Shown: positions 1 through 8,141, counted from the stretch's first letter. The stretch is 25,736 nt of DNA from Arthrobacter sp. (GCA_025464925.1 JAODMS010000150.1:1-25736); one strand, 5' to 3'. The notes: generated from the letters alone by a model not told the origin. Program-made: numbers and translations.

Positions 1-130
1 ATCAAAAGAACAGGCCGGGGATTCACCAACGCACACAACTACAAAACGCGTATCCTGTTGCGCAGTGCCGCCAGAACAGCGGCATGAACATGCATCACGG
101 CAGAACATTCACCACGAACCGTGAAGAGCC
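1..130. repeat. Direct repeat A, copy 1 (IS-end-like)
   Basis: This stretch recurs at 592-721 with about 7 differences in 130 bases. Both copies end in the same 23-base block (108-130 here), which read on the minus strand begins GGCTCTTCACGG. That resembles ISL3-family terminal inverted repeats. The copy touches the window edge, so its true left limit is unknown. It abuts the truncated transposase fragment at 131-475. Confidence 0.7.
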
Positions 131-475
131 CGGAACCTCGACGGTGGCTTCGAAGAAGGTCCGGCGCGGGCATTCTGACTCGTCGCAGAAGAACCGGCGC
201 TTGGACCAGATGACCTCCACCGGTCCGGCCACGGGAATGTCCCGGACCCGCTGCCGGCGGCGTGAAGGCCGGCGGGTGCCGATCACACCGCAGTCCGGAC
301 ACCCGGATTCGACGGTGCTCTCGACGTGGATCCGGCGCTGTCCGAAGCCCAGTATCTCTGTTTCCAGGACACGGTAGTCGGGCAGGTTGAAAATCGCGGT
401 GGCAGCATCAGCGCACCGGGAAGTAAGCTCGGTCAAGGCTCGTAGTCCTGTCATCGATGAATGCGTCAAGAACAT
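131..475 (-). pseudogene. ISL3-family transposase, N-terminal fragment
   Basis: About 115 residues remain of a protein normally near 400-450. They carry the N-terminal zinc-binding module of ISL3 transposases: a CPDCG knuckle, a basic run rich in Arg, then RDIP, then a second Cys pair around FFCDESEC. The catalytic DDE core is absent. Reading from the start at 475, the family match ends where repeat A begins at 130, so the gene was cut there by an insertion or a deletion between repeats. The start lies about 75 bases inside an end-like repeat (481-551), which is the normal distance for an ISL3 left end. The fragment cannot encode a working transposase. Confidence 0.75.
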
Positions 476-480
476 CCATC

Positions 481-551
481 ACAACAGGGCTACGGGCCCT
501 CCGCGTCTAATCACACGAACCCGAATTCACCACCAACCACGGAGAGCCGAC
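481..551. repeat. Degenerate repeat B, copy 1 (ISL3 left-end-like)
   Basis: This block has a diverged partner at 748-817, with shared core GGGCYACGGGCCCT and a shared end resembling ACCACGRAGAGYC. It lies directly upstream of the ISL3 transposase fragment and so probably represents that element's left end. The outer end points to higher coordinates. Confidence 0.5.
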
Positions 552-591
552 ATCGGCGAAAGTAGAAGCAAACAACACAACGATCAAACAC

Positions 592-721
592 ATCAAAAGA
601 ACAGGCCGGGGATTCACCAACGCCCGCAACTACAAAACGCGTATTTTGTTGCGCATTGCCGCCAGAACAGCGGCATGAACATCCCTCACGGCAGAACATT
701 CACCACGAACCGTGAAGAGCC
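592..721. repeat. Direct repeat A, copy 2
   Basis: This is the second copy of the 130-base block at 1-130, about 95% identical. The order repeat A then repeat B occurs twice (1-551 and 592-817). In this second round the transposase fragment between A and B is replaced by only about 26 bases. The whole 476-961 interval contains no credible gene, only these IS scraps and the 3' flank of the SIR2 gene. Confidence 0.7.
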
Positions 722-747
722 GGTTTGCATGCTTAGACACACTAATC

Positions 748-817
748 CCAGCAGGGCCACGGGCCCTTCTGTCATCTATGACACGAGATCAATTCCCCAC
801 GAACCACGAAGAGTCAC
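748..817. repeat. Degenerate repeat B, copy 2
   Basis: This is the diverged partner of 481-551, roughly 70% alike by eye. It ends in a CCCCACGAACCACGAAGAG-type block resembling an ISL3 terminal repeat. No transposase remnant is attached. Confidence 0.45.
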
Positions 818-961
818 TTTAGACCCGAGTACACCTTCAATCACGACGAGTTTGGAAATAGGCTCGAAGTTGAGTCAAAGCAACTTGTCAATTGTGATCA
901 GGCAAATAATGCTATTCGTGGCGGTGTGTTTACGGCCAACACGCCCCAGATCAAGAACGCA

Positions 962-3900
962 CTAACGCAGAAGAGCTCTTGTTCGCGCCATCAACCGAGC
1001 TGCCTCGGTTCTGCGCCTGAACCGATCCCAACGATTGAAATTGTGGTCAATAAATCGCTGTCGACTTCCGCGGTCCGCAAAATTCATGACGGTATCCCAT
1101 TGCTGGATAATAGTTTCTTTGATTGTCTCGCGTTCGACCGGACTAAGTTCATCAAAGATATAAATCGACGGAAGTAGCGAGCCTAGAAATTCAACGGCGA
1201 TTAAGCGTCTTCCAAGAGAATCACACAAATGCTGCACATTCTTTGCCCACTCACCCTTACCACTTGTAAGTTCAAAAAATGCAGCCGAAGCCGTGGCGTA
1301 GGGCCCTTTCGCAGTGATTGCATTCTTCTCATATAAGCGTTCCATTGACTTTTTCAATTTACTAGAGCGTAAGCTCGTATTTATTCCACTAAGAACAAAT
1401 AAGTTAGCGTAGTTCCTCTGATAGTAGGGAAGAAGGCCGTCTCCAATTTCGGCGGAGTAGAATCCCTGCTTCACGCCTTCCTCGATTATTCTCTTGCCGG
1501 CCTTTTGTATTTCCTCGTCTGTTTCGACATGATCGATAAGAACCCCCCATGCATGAAAGGCTTGAAGTAGGGCCTCGTCTTTGGCTGTGTGGTCGGTAAC
1601 TGCATCCGAGTCTCGTAAGACACTGGAAGCCAAGTCAACAGCCATGAAAAGTCTATAGGATTCCGGAATTTTATCGAGTTGGAGAAGTGGGAAAGGCTTG
1701 ACATCTGAATCGATGCTTAAATCGTAGTTGTTTTGGTTGTTGACCAGTTCTGGTTTTTCATTCGAAGTTCCCACTTCGTCAGAGGCGCTTCCATTATCTT
1801 CAGCATTCGAGTCCTCAGATTCGTGCCCATCGCTATTGGCTTCGGCAATTTCGGGTGCTTCAATACGCTGTACCTCATCGAAATTCGCGCCGACTCTTTC
1901 ATGTTTATCCCACGTCAGCAGTAGATCTGATGTCCTGCGGATGAGAGTGGCGTCGTTGCGAAGTATGGCCGCACAGTGCTTGAGGATGGGGCCGAAGAAG
2001 AGCGGCTCCTCGAGCAGCAGCGACATGAACTCCTGGTCCTGAACAGCAGCTTTGGCCGCGTATAAATACAGGTAGCTAGACTGTCGAAATTCGATCTGGT
2101 GCACCTCCCTTCGCAGGATTCTTCTGGATGTCATTTCCTCTAGCCAGCGAGTCGCGCTTTCGTCCCAATCGAGCGCCGAAAATAGATTTACAAGAATCTC
2201 AGTACATCTGTCCTCGGAAAGAGACCCTGTGCGCTCTTTTACAAATTCTTTAGCTAGAGCAGTTAGTACTCTTTCAAGGTTTTCATTACTTAGTGTCTCC
2301 CGGGCATCGAGACCTCTGTTAGCGTGACTTAAAAGAAGCTGCATGTACTCATTAAGTACATCTGTTTGATTTTGCCACCGTTCGGGACGGGATAGCTCCT
2401 GAATCAAAAGAGCTATGACCATGAGCACGGTGAAGGGGTTCCGAGGAAGGTGCTCCCTTCTAATCAGAACCATTACGCGATCAATAAGTGCTGGACTTAC
2501 GTCAGGCGAAATAATAATGGCATACTTTTTTGCCTCGGTAAGGCCTACTTTGCCCAGATAAACAATTTGGCAGTCTGCACCATTGTCTTGAAGTACGCGA
2601 GTTAGGTCAGTCTCATTGCCAAGATTGCATCCAAGGAAGAGCTTTTCGGCCGAGCTTTCCGCGATATCTGTCATAAACCGGCCAAACTTCACCCCTTCCC
2701 TATATGTAAGATTATCCACGGCTAATGCTATAGGTGGTAAATCGTCACTTCGCTTAAGGGCTGCGCCGTATCCGTTTAGTTTGTCCCGGAGTATTCCGCT
2801 GAGCCTTTCCGATGCTTTCTGCTCTTGGACGTCAATCATCAAGGGTGTGACTTCTTCACGCGGTTGCACATACGTCAGACAAAGCCATTGAAGCGCGGTA
2901 GTTAGACCAGCGTGTTCTTCGCCTACGACAATGGTTATACGTTTTCCCTCGAGAACCTTCTCCGCACTAATCGGTTCCAAGTCGTTGTCGTTTGCGTCTT
3001 CATCCTTTGATTTTCGTTTCCGTTTCTCATACACGTATTGCTCGTGGGACAAGGGGAGAAGCGTCGGATCGACAAGTGCGTCCAGTATATCTTCTGGCTC
3101 AACTTCGTCGGCGGATGCTAGTCGATTTGCATTAATTTGTTGAGCGATGGTATTCCAACCAGCTGTCCTCAAGTTCAACCGCTGACTATGTGATGATCCG
3201 TGAACTTCCACATTGCGGCGAATCAACTTAAGAAATGCTGGTAAGTCGTCGAACTCCGATCCGTACGAGACTGGCCGAATCGTCGTAGTCGCTAGTTTGG
3301 CTTGCATGCTTTCGAGTTCGGATTCGCGACAAAGTATCCAGTGGTAATGGTTGGAGGGGCCAGTGCGTTCCTTGAGTATTCGCATGAGCTCAGTGAAGTT
3401 GGGGTCCAAGACGCCTTCCCCCATGCCAATAAAAAGAAAGTGTCGGCTAGCCATGCTACTGGCTTCTCCAAAGACAGCGTCCTTGTTTTCCGTAAGTCGC
3501 GTATAGTCTTCGATGGAAAAAACCACGCTTTGAGCATGCGTCCATACGCCGTGCAGGTGAGCAACACCGTTTTTTTCGTGCCGCAGAACGCGGAGCATGT
3601 CAGTACGGTTCTGCCATGTGACACTGTTATCCGTCCCGAGAGCCTCTTCTAATAGGGTGTCGTAGTTTGTTGTAGCGACCGGAACATCCAGATTCTTAAT
3701 CGCTTTTCCCAGGCTAGGGTTTTTGGATCGAAGATTATCGAATGTATCGCTGAGATAGTTAGCAAACGACTGTTCATCTTCACGGGTGTAAAAATCGCGT
3801 CGCACTATTTGTGCTGCCATTAGTAAATCGTGAGTATCGCCCGTCTGCGCCGCATCCTTGAGGAACATTTCAACGCGCTCAAGATGACCTTGCAGATCAT

Positions 3901-4066
3901 CATGCCGCGCGGCCAGTTCGTTCATGCCCTTCTTGATGAGACCTGGCCATGAAGCAGCTGAGGATCCTGGGCAACTCGCGCTTGTGAAGCCCGCTCCTAC
4001 AACGGCTATAACGCTCTTCCTAGCCAAGGCCTCGATCATTTGGTTCGGTACATCTCTGTTTAGCAA
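962..4066 (-). CDS. SIR2-domain protein with STAND-like NTPase core (probable anti-phage NADase)
   Basis: This 1034-residue protein probably senses phage infection and depletes NAD, as in the SIR2-STAND (Avs5-like) and other SIR2 defence families. Residues 1-285 form a SIR2-like fold: the nucleotide-binding VVGAG (22-26), TTNYD (132-136), the HLHG motif with a candidate catalytic His172, and GMGEGVLDPNF (214-224). Residues 365-560 resemble a STAND ATPase. However, the P-loop (VVGEEHAGLTTAL, 380-392) lacks the Walker A lysine, and the Walker B-like strand is IALAVDNL. An acidic, Ser/Asn-rich linker near 720-770 precedes a helical C-terminal region. I chose the TTG at 4066 because AGGAG lies 8 bases upstream; an in-frame TTG at 4084 has no such site. 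Base composition is clearly more AT-rich than the neighbours, which indicates transfer. The exact defence family is inference. Confidence 0.8.
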   Translation of the reverse strand: MLNRDVPNQMIEALARKSVIAVVGAGFTSASCPGSSAASWPGLIKKGMNELAARHDDLQGHLERVEMFLKDAAQTGDTHDLLMAAQIVRRDFYTREDEQSFANYLSDTFDNLRSKNPSLGKAIKNLDVPVATTNYDTLLEEALGTDNSVTWQNRTDMLRVLRHEKNGVAHLHGVWTHAQSVVFSIEDYTRLTENKDAVFGEASSMASRHFLFIGMGEGVLDPNFTELMRILKERTGPSNHYHWILCRESELESMQAKLATTTIRPVSYGSEFDDLPAFLKLIRRNVEVHGSSHSQRLNLRTAGWNTIAQQINANRLASADEVEPEDILDALVDPTLLPLSHEQYVYEKRKRKSKDEDANDNDLEPISAEKVLEGKRITIVVGEEHAGLTTALQWLCLTYVQPREEVTPLMIDVQEQKASERLSGILRDKLNGYGAALKRSDDLPPIALAVDNLTYREGVKFGRFMTDIAESSAEKLFLGCNLGNETDLTRVLQDNGADCQIVYLGKVGLTEAKKYAIIISPDVSPALIDRVMVLIRREHLPRNPFTVLMVIALLIQELSRPERWQNQTDVLNEYMQLLLSHANRGLDARETLSNENLERVLTALAKEFVKERTGSLSEDRCTEILVNLFSALDWDESATRWLEEMTSRRILRREVHQIEFRQSSYLYLYAAKAAVQDQEFMSLLLEEPLFFGPILKHCAAILRNDATLIRRTSDLLLTWDKHERVGANFDEVQRIEAPEIAEANSDGHESEDSNAEDNGSASDEVGTSNEKPELVNNQNNYDLSIDSDVKPFPLLQLDKIPESYRLFMAVDLASSVLRDSDAVTDHTAKDEALLQAFHAWGVLIDHVETDEEIQKAGKRIIEEGVKQGFYSAEIGDGLLPYYQRNYANLFVLSGINTSLRSSKLKKSMERLYEKNAITAKGPYATASAAFFELTSGKGEWAKNVQHLCDSLGRRLIAVEFLGSLLPSIYIFDELSPVERETIKETIIQQWDTVMNFADRGSRQRFIDHNFNRWDRFRRRTEAARLMARTRALLR

Positions 4067-4564
4067 AGTTGTAACTCCTGTCAAGACTTGTGGCTGTTCA
4101 TCCCTGTGGCAGCCTAGGTGGGATCTGAATCATATTGGCACAAATCAAGTATGTGCTAGTTTGCCTGTCGTGCTCTCCTACTGCACTCGTGCACCTGCTA
4201 AGCAGTTTGGCGGGACCGCAAGGGAGTCCATGCTGCGCTGTGGGGGAGGGAAGACACCGACGCAAAGGCCCTAATGATCGCCCATCTTGTGCTCAGTGAG
4301 ATTCGAGGCCAGCGCATCGTTCAGCGACTCAAATTTCACATTCGGTTCTCATGCATCTACGACGGATCGACGATATTGGATACCTACGGTGGGCAACGAT
4401 CGTGAAGGACATCCGTGGCATTCGTGAGTTCGCTAACGAAGCCACTGACTTGATCCAGGTGCCCTTCCCGCGTCTAGAGGTCACGAAAGACTGGAGGCAC
4501 TGGGCACGCGCAAAATGACGCTGCGCGTCAAGCCCCAAGGTGTCTCAGTTTGAAGGAAATGGTA
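4067..4564. other. Intergenic stretch, no convincing gene
   Basis: This is the 5' flank of the SIR2-domain gene. A plus-strand reading frame at 4351-4518 could encode 55 residues (begins MHLRRIDDIGY, ends DWRHWARAK), but it has no ribosome-binding site and no family I recognise. An overlapping frame from 4274 is equally weak. I saw no clear sigma-70 promoter for the SIR2 gene. Confidence 0.4.
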
Positions 4565-5194
4565 CTAGAGGTACTGCCGGGCCGGTAAGGGCGGGCCTCC
4601 ATGAGAACCATGCAGCGGCACGGCTAATCGCTCCGAGCGGGAAGTCGGCAAAGCAAGCCCGTTGGGTGCGAGGTCTCGCATCCCTTGGGATGCGAGACGA
4701 GAGGTCTCGCCACGAAGCGCGGCACTTCTCCAGCCTGGGGTTCCAGCCCGACCTGCTGAATGTATCTCTTCAGACAGGTAGCCGCCAGCGACAAGAATCC
4801 CGTTCACAAAAGTCCACTGGCAAACGACACATACAGAGATGAAGACCACCATTAGGACATACGCCCGGACGCGCCCTGCCTGAGTCCGGGGTTTCGCTTC
4901 CGGACGTTTTACCGATCTCCAGATCCCGAAAAGCGGCACAAAAATAGGCAATAAGGCAATCTGCATCGGAATCCCACTGCCACTCCGGTTGTATTTTCCG
5001 TCATAAGGCATGCGAGTGTCCCAAGGAACGCTTGTAAGGGTGAAGACGGCCATCCCAATGCAGATAAGGAGCCCGCCCAGGCAGAGAAGACTGAGATTCT
5101 TGGCATCCTTTTCACTCAGCCGCAGTTCCTCCCCCGTGAAGCCCGCCACACCGGACTGGTTACCGCCACCAGGGCTCAATCCATTGCTCACCAC
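4565..5194 (-). CDS. Hypothetical membrane protein
   Basis: The 209-residue product has a polar N-terminus and three hydrophobic segments, near residues 34-56, 77-93 and 110-136. A basic loop (RSVKRPEAKPRTQAGRVRAY) lies between the second and third. I do not recognise a family. The start is the GTG at 5194, preceded by GGAG about 7 bases upstream. The last 60 or so residues are compositionally unlike the rest and overlap a perfect 26-bp palindrome at 4673-4698. The original C-terminus may therefore have been replaced by read-through into foreign sequence. No operon partner is evident. Confidence 0.5.
   Translation of the reverse strand: MVSNGLSPGGGNQSGVAGFTGEELRLSEKDAKNLSLLCLGGLLICIGMAVFTLTSVPWDTRMPYDGKYNRSGSGIPMQIALLPIFVPLFGIWRSVKRPEAKPRTQAGRVRAYVLMVVFISVCVVCQWTFVNGILVAGGYLSEEIHSAGRAGTPGWRSAALRGETSRLASQGMRDLAPNGLALPTSRSERLAVPLHGSHGGPPLPARQYL
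4673..4698. repeat. Perfect 26-bp palindrome
   Basis: GTCTCGCATCCC and its exact reverse complement are separated by two T residues. A further GGTCTCGC copy follows at 4703-4710. The palindrome lies inside the 3' end of the minus-strand membrane-protein frame. Confidence 0.85.
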
Positions 5195-5280
5195 GGGGAA
5201 ACTCCAGTTCCTTGATCGATAACTTCTCCACTCACGAATTTCACGCTAGCTCCTGCGTGTGCCCCACTGATCAATCTTCT

Positions 5281-5451
5281 TCAGCACGGTAATACCCCAT
5301 GGCTGCAAGCGTAAACGAGGACAATCCGCCAACCACCACAGCCAGCAATCCGCTGGAAGCAGGTCGCCTCGGTGACTTGGAGCTCCTTGATGACCTCGAC
5401 CATCGGGCGTCCGTCATTGAGCATATTCTGGCCCTGCCCTCTCCGCGCAGC
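5281..5451 (-). pseudogene. IS3-family transposase OrfA remnant
   Basis: From 5424 downward the minus strand reads MLNDGRPMVEVIKELQVTEATCFQ. This matches the N-terminal helix-turn-helix segment typical of IS3-family OrfA (a region of the LxxGxxVxEVxRELxVSEQTYYRW type). After about 24 residues the similarity decays and the frame stops at 5281-5283. The upstream part of the gene is missing and the fragment abuts the serine recombinase stop at 5452. No terminal inverted repeats were identified. The family call rests on a short motif only. Confidence 0.4.
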
Positions 5452-6000
5452 CTAGAGGAGGTACCGGTACACCGTGGCTCGGGAGACTCCAAGCATCTTG
5501 CCGATGTCCGAGGCACTGATTCCTTTGCCTTTGAGTTCCCTGGCCCGAGCAGCAGCAGCGTCATCTACTTTGCGGGGTCTTCCGCCGTGGCGGTTGTTGG
5601 CCGCGGCCGCAGCGAGGCCGGCCCTGGTGCGTTCAATCATCGTGTCGCGCTCCAGCTGAGCGAATGCGGCCACAATCGTAAGCATCGCGGTGCCCATGGG
5701 CCCGGTAGTGTCCAGACCCTCGGTCAGGGAACGGAACCCTGCTCCCCGTTCTCGGATGTTCTCGATGAGGTCCAAGACGTGCCGGGTGTTGCGTCCCAAA
5801 CGGTCGAGCTTCCATACGGTGAGTACGTCGCCGGTCTCCAGCCTGTCCAGGGCTTTGGACAGCTGAGGGCGTTCGGTTGCGGATCCGCTGACGCCTTTGT
5901 CGGCAAAGGTCCGGGCTGCGCCCGCCGCCTGGAGTGCATTGAGCTGCAGATCAAGGTTCTGTTCCGCGGTGGAAACCCTCGCGTACCCGATTACAGCCAC
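5452..6000 (-). CDS. Serine recombinase (resolvase/invertase family)
   Basis: This complete 182-residue small serine recombinase catalyses site-specific DNA resolution or inversion through a covalent 5'-phosphoserine intermediate. Visible features are the catalytic motif YARVS with Ser10 and Arg8, the KLDRLGRN segment (Arg67, Arg70) of the active site, the FAQLERDTMIERT start of the long dimer helix, and a C-terminal helix-turn-helix (about 159-181, GISASDIGKMLGVSRATVYRYL). The start is the GTG at 6000, with GGGGAC five bases upstream. Its upstream region (6040-6170) carries several TGAGAC-type repeats that could be its recombination site. No transposase accompanies it, so it is either a transposon remnant or a stand-alone resolvase. 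Confidence 0.9.
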   Translation of the reverse strand: MAVIGYARVSTAEQNLDLQLNALQAAGAARTFADKGVSGSATERPQLSKALDRLETGDVLTVWKLDRLGRNTRHVLDLIENIRERGAGFRSLTEGLDTTGPMGTAMLTIVAAFAQLERDTMIERTRAGLAAAAANNRHGGRPRKVDDAAAARARELKGKGISASDIGKMLGVSRATVYRYLL

Positions 6001-6042
6001 GGACGTCCCCGTATTCTCTTAATGCCGAGCAATTTGCCGTTG

Positions 6043-6170
6043 TGAGACTAACTGTTTTTGGACGGCATTCTGAGACTTTGGAGGGGTGTGTCGAACCGCG
6101 AGTTGCTCGACATTCCTTACGTCCTCTGGAACACGGACCGACCGTCTCAGTAATCGATCGTTTATGAGAG
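6043..6170. promoter_or_regulatory. Candidate recombination (res-like) site upstream of the serine recombinase
   Basis: TGAGAC occurs at 6043-6048 and 6071-6076. GTCTCA (the inverse) is at 6144-6149 and TGAGAG at 6165-6170. The last pair forms a 26-base imperfect palindrome around a central CGATCG. Clusters of short arms in the 120-180 bp next to a resolvase gene are typical of res sites, which also act as its operator. The assignment is inference from layout. Confidence 0.4.
6145..6169. repeat. 25-bp imperfect palindrome, copy 1
   Basis: The structure is TCTCAG, four bases, CGATCG, four bases, TGAGA. An equally long relative with the same arms and centre lies at 7159-7183. The two copies bracket the DUF4145 gene. 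Confidence 0.8.
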
Positions 6171-6221
6171 CCAGTCGGGAGGGAGGCATCCGGGAAGCTG
6201 TTGTCCGCTATTGTCATTGCC

Positions 6222-6965
6222 ATGACCGTCACACCGACCCTGCCAACCTTTAGGGGCAAAAGCTTTCATTGTCCGAGATGCAGGGCTTTCGCAGGTCAGG
6301 ATTTTTATGAAGTCCTTACCAGGCACAGAAACAGCCTCGTGATGCTGAAGGACGGCGTCAGCGTGACTATGTCAACAGACATAGCGAAGGCCATGCCTGG
6401 TCCTGTCTGGCACGTGAGCCAATGCGCATCCTGCCAGAATCTGGCCATGTGGCGGGGCCAAGTCATGGTATTTCCGTCAGAGATTGAAAAGACGGCTGTC
6501 CCTGATCCAGCGCCCGACATGCCCGCCGAAGCTGAGGAACTCTACCGTGAAGCCGCGGCGACCCTTGCTGTGTCACGGCGGGCGGCGGCGGCCCTATGCA
6601 GGGCCGCCCTGGAAAGTCTTGTTAGTACCCTGACTGCTGATGCACCCAGCAAGTCCCGACTCGATGACAGGCTGGCCCTTCTGAGCCGCGACGTGTCACA
6701 GCCCGTATGGGAGGTGCTGCAGGCGGTCCGCCACATCGGGAACACCGCCCTGCATGGTGCAGATGACACCGACGAATCCATCCGGCTTTACCTCGGAGAT
6801 ACTGACCCACAGATTCCCCTCATGTTCTTCGAGGCTATGAACATGCTTGTGGATGAGAAGATTGTTCGTCCTGCGCGGGCTGCATCACTGTTCAGCAAGT
6901 TGCCCCAGGGCGTTCAGGATGCCATCCATCGCAAACGGGATGGCGTGTCCCGTCTCAGCCAGTAA
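6222..6965 (+). CDS. DUF4145 domain-containing protein
   Basis: The 247-residue protein matches the DUF4145 pattern. An N-terminal CPRC (17-20) and a later CASC (68-71) make a likely zinc site. They are followed by a helical region with RAALE (127-131) and the signature AVRHIGNTALHG (158-169). The biochemical role of the family is unknown; members are often found beside nucleases or as fused domains in restriction-like systems. The ATG at 6222 gives the typical short lead-in before the first Cys pair; an in-frame TTG at 6201 would add seven residues, and neither has a strong ribosome-binding site. An Mrr-like nuclease follows after 272 bases in the same direction. The gene sits between two related palindromes (6145 and 7159). 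Confidence 0.75.
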   Translation: MTVTPTLPTFRGKSFHCPRCRAFAGQDFYEVLTRHRNSLVMLKDGVSVTMSTDIAKAMPGPVWHVSQCASCQNLAMWRGQVMVFPSEIEKTAVPDPAPDMPAEAEELYREAAATLAVSRRAAAALCRAALESLVSTLTADAPSKSRLDDRLALLSRDVSQPVWEVLQAVRHIGNTALHGADDTDESIRLYLGDTDPQIPLMFFEAMNMLVDEKIVRPARAASLFSKLPQGVQDAIHRKRDGVSRLSQ

Positions 6966-7158
6966 GGGCCTGTACCCCTCGAAGGGGGTGGGGGGTGCAC
7001 CCCGCCTGCGTTTTGTGGCGTCCCCGCTCGTGATAGCGCCTCCCTTCGCGTACAGGTTAGAAAGTCTTTCCCGGCAATAAGAAGTCGTCCATATCGGAGA
7101 ACCACAACTGCCGCATTCCTTACTGCGGCCTCATCACATCTGTTGCACTCTGCCGCTA

Positions 7159-7183
7159 TCTCAGTTTCCGATCGATTTTGAGA
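7159..7183. repeat. 25-bp imperfect palindrome, copy 2
   Basis: It has the same architecture as 6145-6169 (TCTCAG, four bases, CGATCG, four bases, TGAGA). It lies just upstream of the nuclease gene. The 6966-7237 interval otherwise holds GC-rich inverted bases at 6968-7000 and no gene. Confidence 0.8.
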
Positions 7184-7237
7184 ATCATCACGCGGGGTGC
7201 AATGCCACAGGTGGCACGCTGCGACAAGATCCGATGC

Positions 7238-8095
7238 ATGACGCCATATGCTCAACAGATGGATTGGAATGACTACCAAGAGCGCGTGGCCGCCTTCTTC
7301 AGGGTGTTGGGACTGGAAGCCGAGACGAATGTCGCGCTCTCAGGCGCCCGCGGAGTGCATGACATCGACGTCATTGTTCGCTCCACCCACGGTGGGATGA
7401 ATCTGCTTTGGTTGGTGGAGTGCAAACTTTGGAAACGTCGGGTTAGCAAATTGCATGTCTTGGGCCTTCAAAAAATCGTTGAAGATATTGGAGCCGACCG
7501 CGGCCTCCTGCTCTCCGAGAGCGGATTTCAATCCGGAGCGCGGAGCGCGGCTATGAACTCAAATCTGTTACTTACTTCCCTGGAGGAACTCCGCCAGACG
7601 ACGGGCCTGGCGGCAGATATGGTCAAACTCGCTGGCCTAGGGCCGAGGATCGACGAATGTGAGCGACGATACTGGAGCCACAGCAAGGAGATGCGTATCG
7701 CCTACGAGCTTAGAGGCCACTACTCCAAGGACATCTACGGAATCAAGACCTTTCACGGGGCCTGGGTCATCGATGCGGCGCGGGATGCGTACGCTGCTGC
7801 CATAGCTGAGCGGCTGCCTGTCGATTCCAATGGGATCCTTGTATTCCCCGAGCTGAGGAACATTCGTAGCCTGCCCGACCTAGTGAACTGGTTACAACAA
7901 AAAGTTCTTGACCTTGAGGAAAGGCTCGACGCTGCCGAGGCAGTAATGAAGCACCGGGGTGATTACAACCCGCTGCCTGGGCCTTCGCCTCGTGAATTTC
8001 TGAAGCTGCTGCAGGTCGGCAGTATCCCAGGCCTGGTGGACTCTTCCACCGACATGGGTGTGGACGCCTTGAGGGGGCCGCTACAAGATAACTGA
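7238..8095 (+). CDS. Mrr-like restriction endonuclease (PD-(D/E)xK fold)
   Basis: This 285-residue protein probably cleaves DNA. Its first 110 residues show the Mrr_cat/RE-like layout: a helix (DWNDYQERVAAFFRVLGL), then GARGVHDIDVIV with metal-binding Asp near 44, then WLVECKLWKRRVS with the E-x-K pair at 61 and 63, and GADRGLLLSESGFQSGA. The C-terminal half (about 120-285) is helical and includes a coiled-coil-like stretch (LVNWLQQKVLDLEERLDAAEAV). It may handle target recognition or oligomerisation. I chose ATG 7238 by comparison with how such proteins begin; earlier in-frame starts exist at 7202 (ATG) and 7178 (TTG), and no start has a good ribosome-binding site. There is no adjacent methyltransferase, so a modification-dependent or abortive mechanism is more likely than classical restriction-modification. 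Confidence 0.75.
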   Translation: MTPYAQQMDWNDYQERVAAFFRVLGLEAETNVALSGARGVHDIDVIVRSTHGGMNLLWLVECKLWKRRVSKLHVLGLQKIVEDIGADRGLLLSESGFQSGARSAAMNSNLLLTSLEELRQTTGLAADMVKLAGLGPRIDECERRYWSHSKEMRIAYELRGHYSKDIYGIKTFHGAWVIDAARDAYAAAIAERLPVDSNGILVFPELRNIRSLPDLVNWLQQKVLDLEERLDAAEAVMKHRGDYNPLPGPSPREFLKLLQVGSIPGLVDSSTDMGVDALRGPLQDN

Positions 8096-8141
8096 CATTA
8101 TCGTGTGGGCCTGGCTCTGGCCCCTGTTCTGAGCCGAACGT

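Noticed and set aside
387..965. Plus-strand frame of 192 codons
   Set aside because: It crosses both IS-end repeats and the antisense transposase fragment, with no domain signal.
4079..4084. TTGACA read on the minus strand as a -35 box for the SIR2 gene
   Set aside because: It lies only 12-13 bases before the chosen start codon and has no suitable -10 downstream, so it cannot drive that start.
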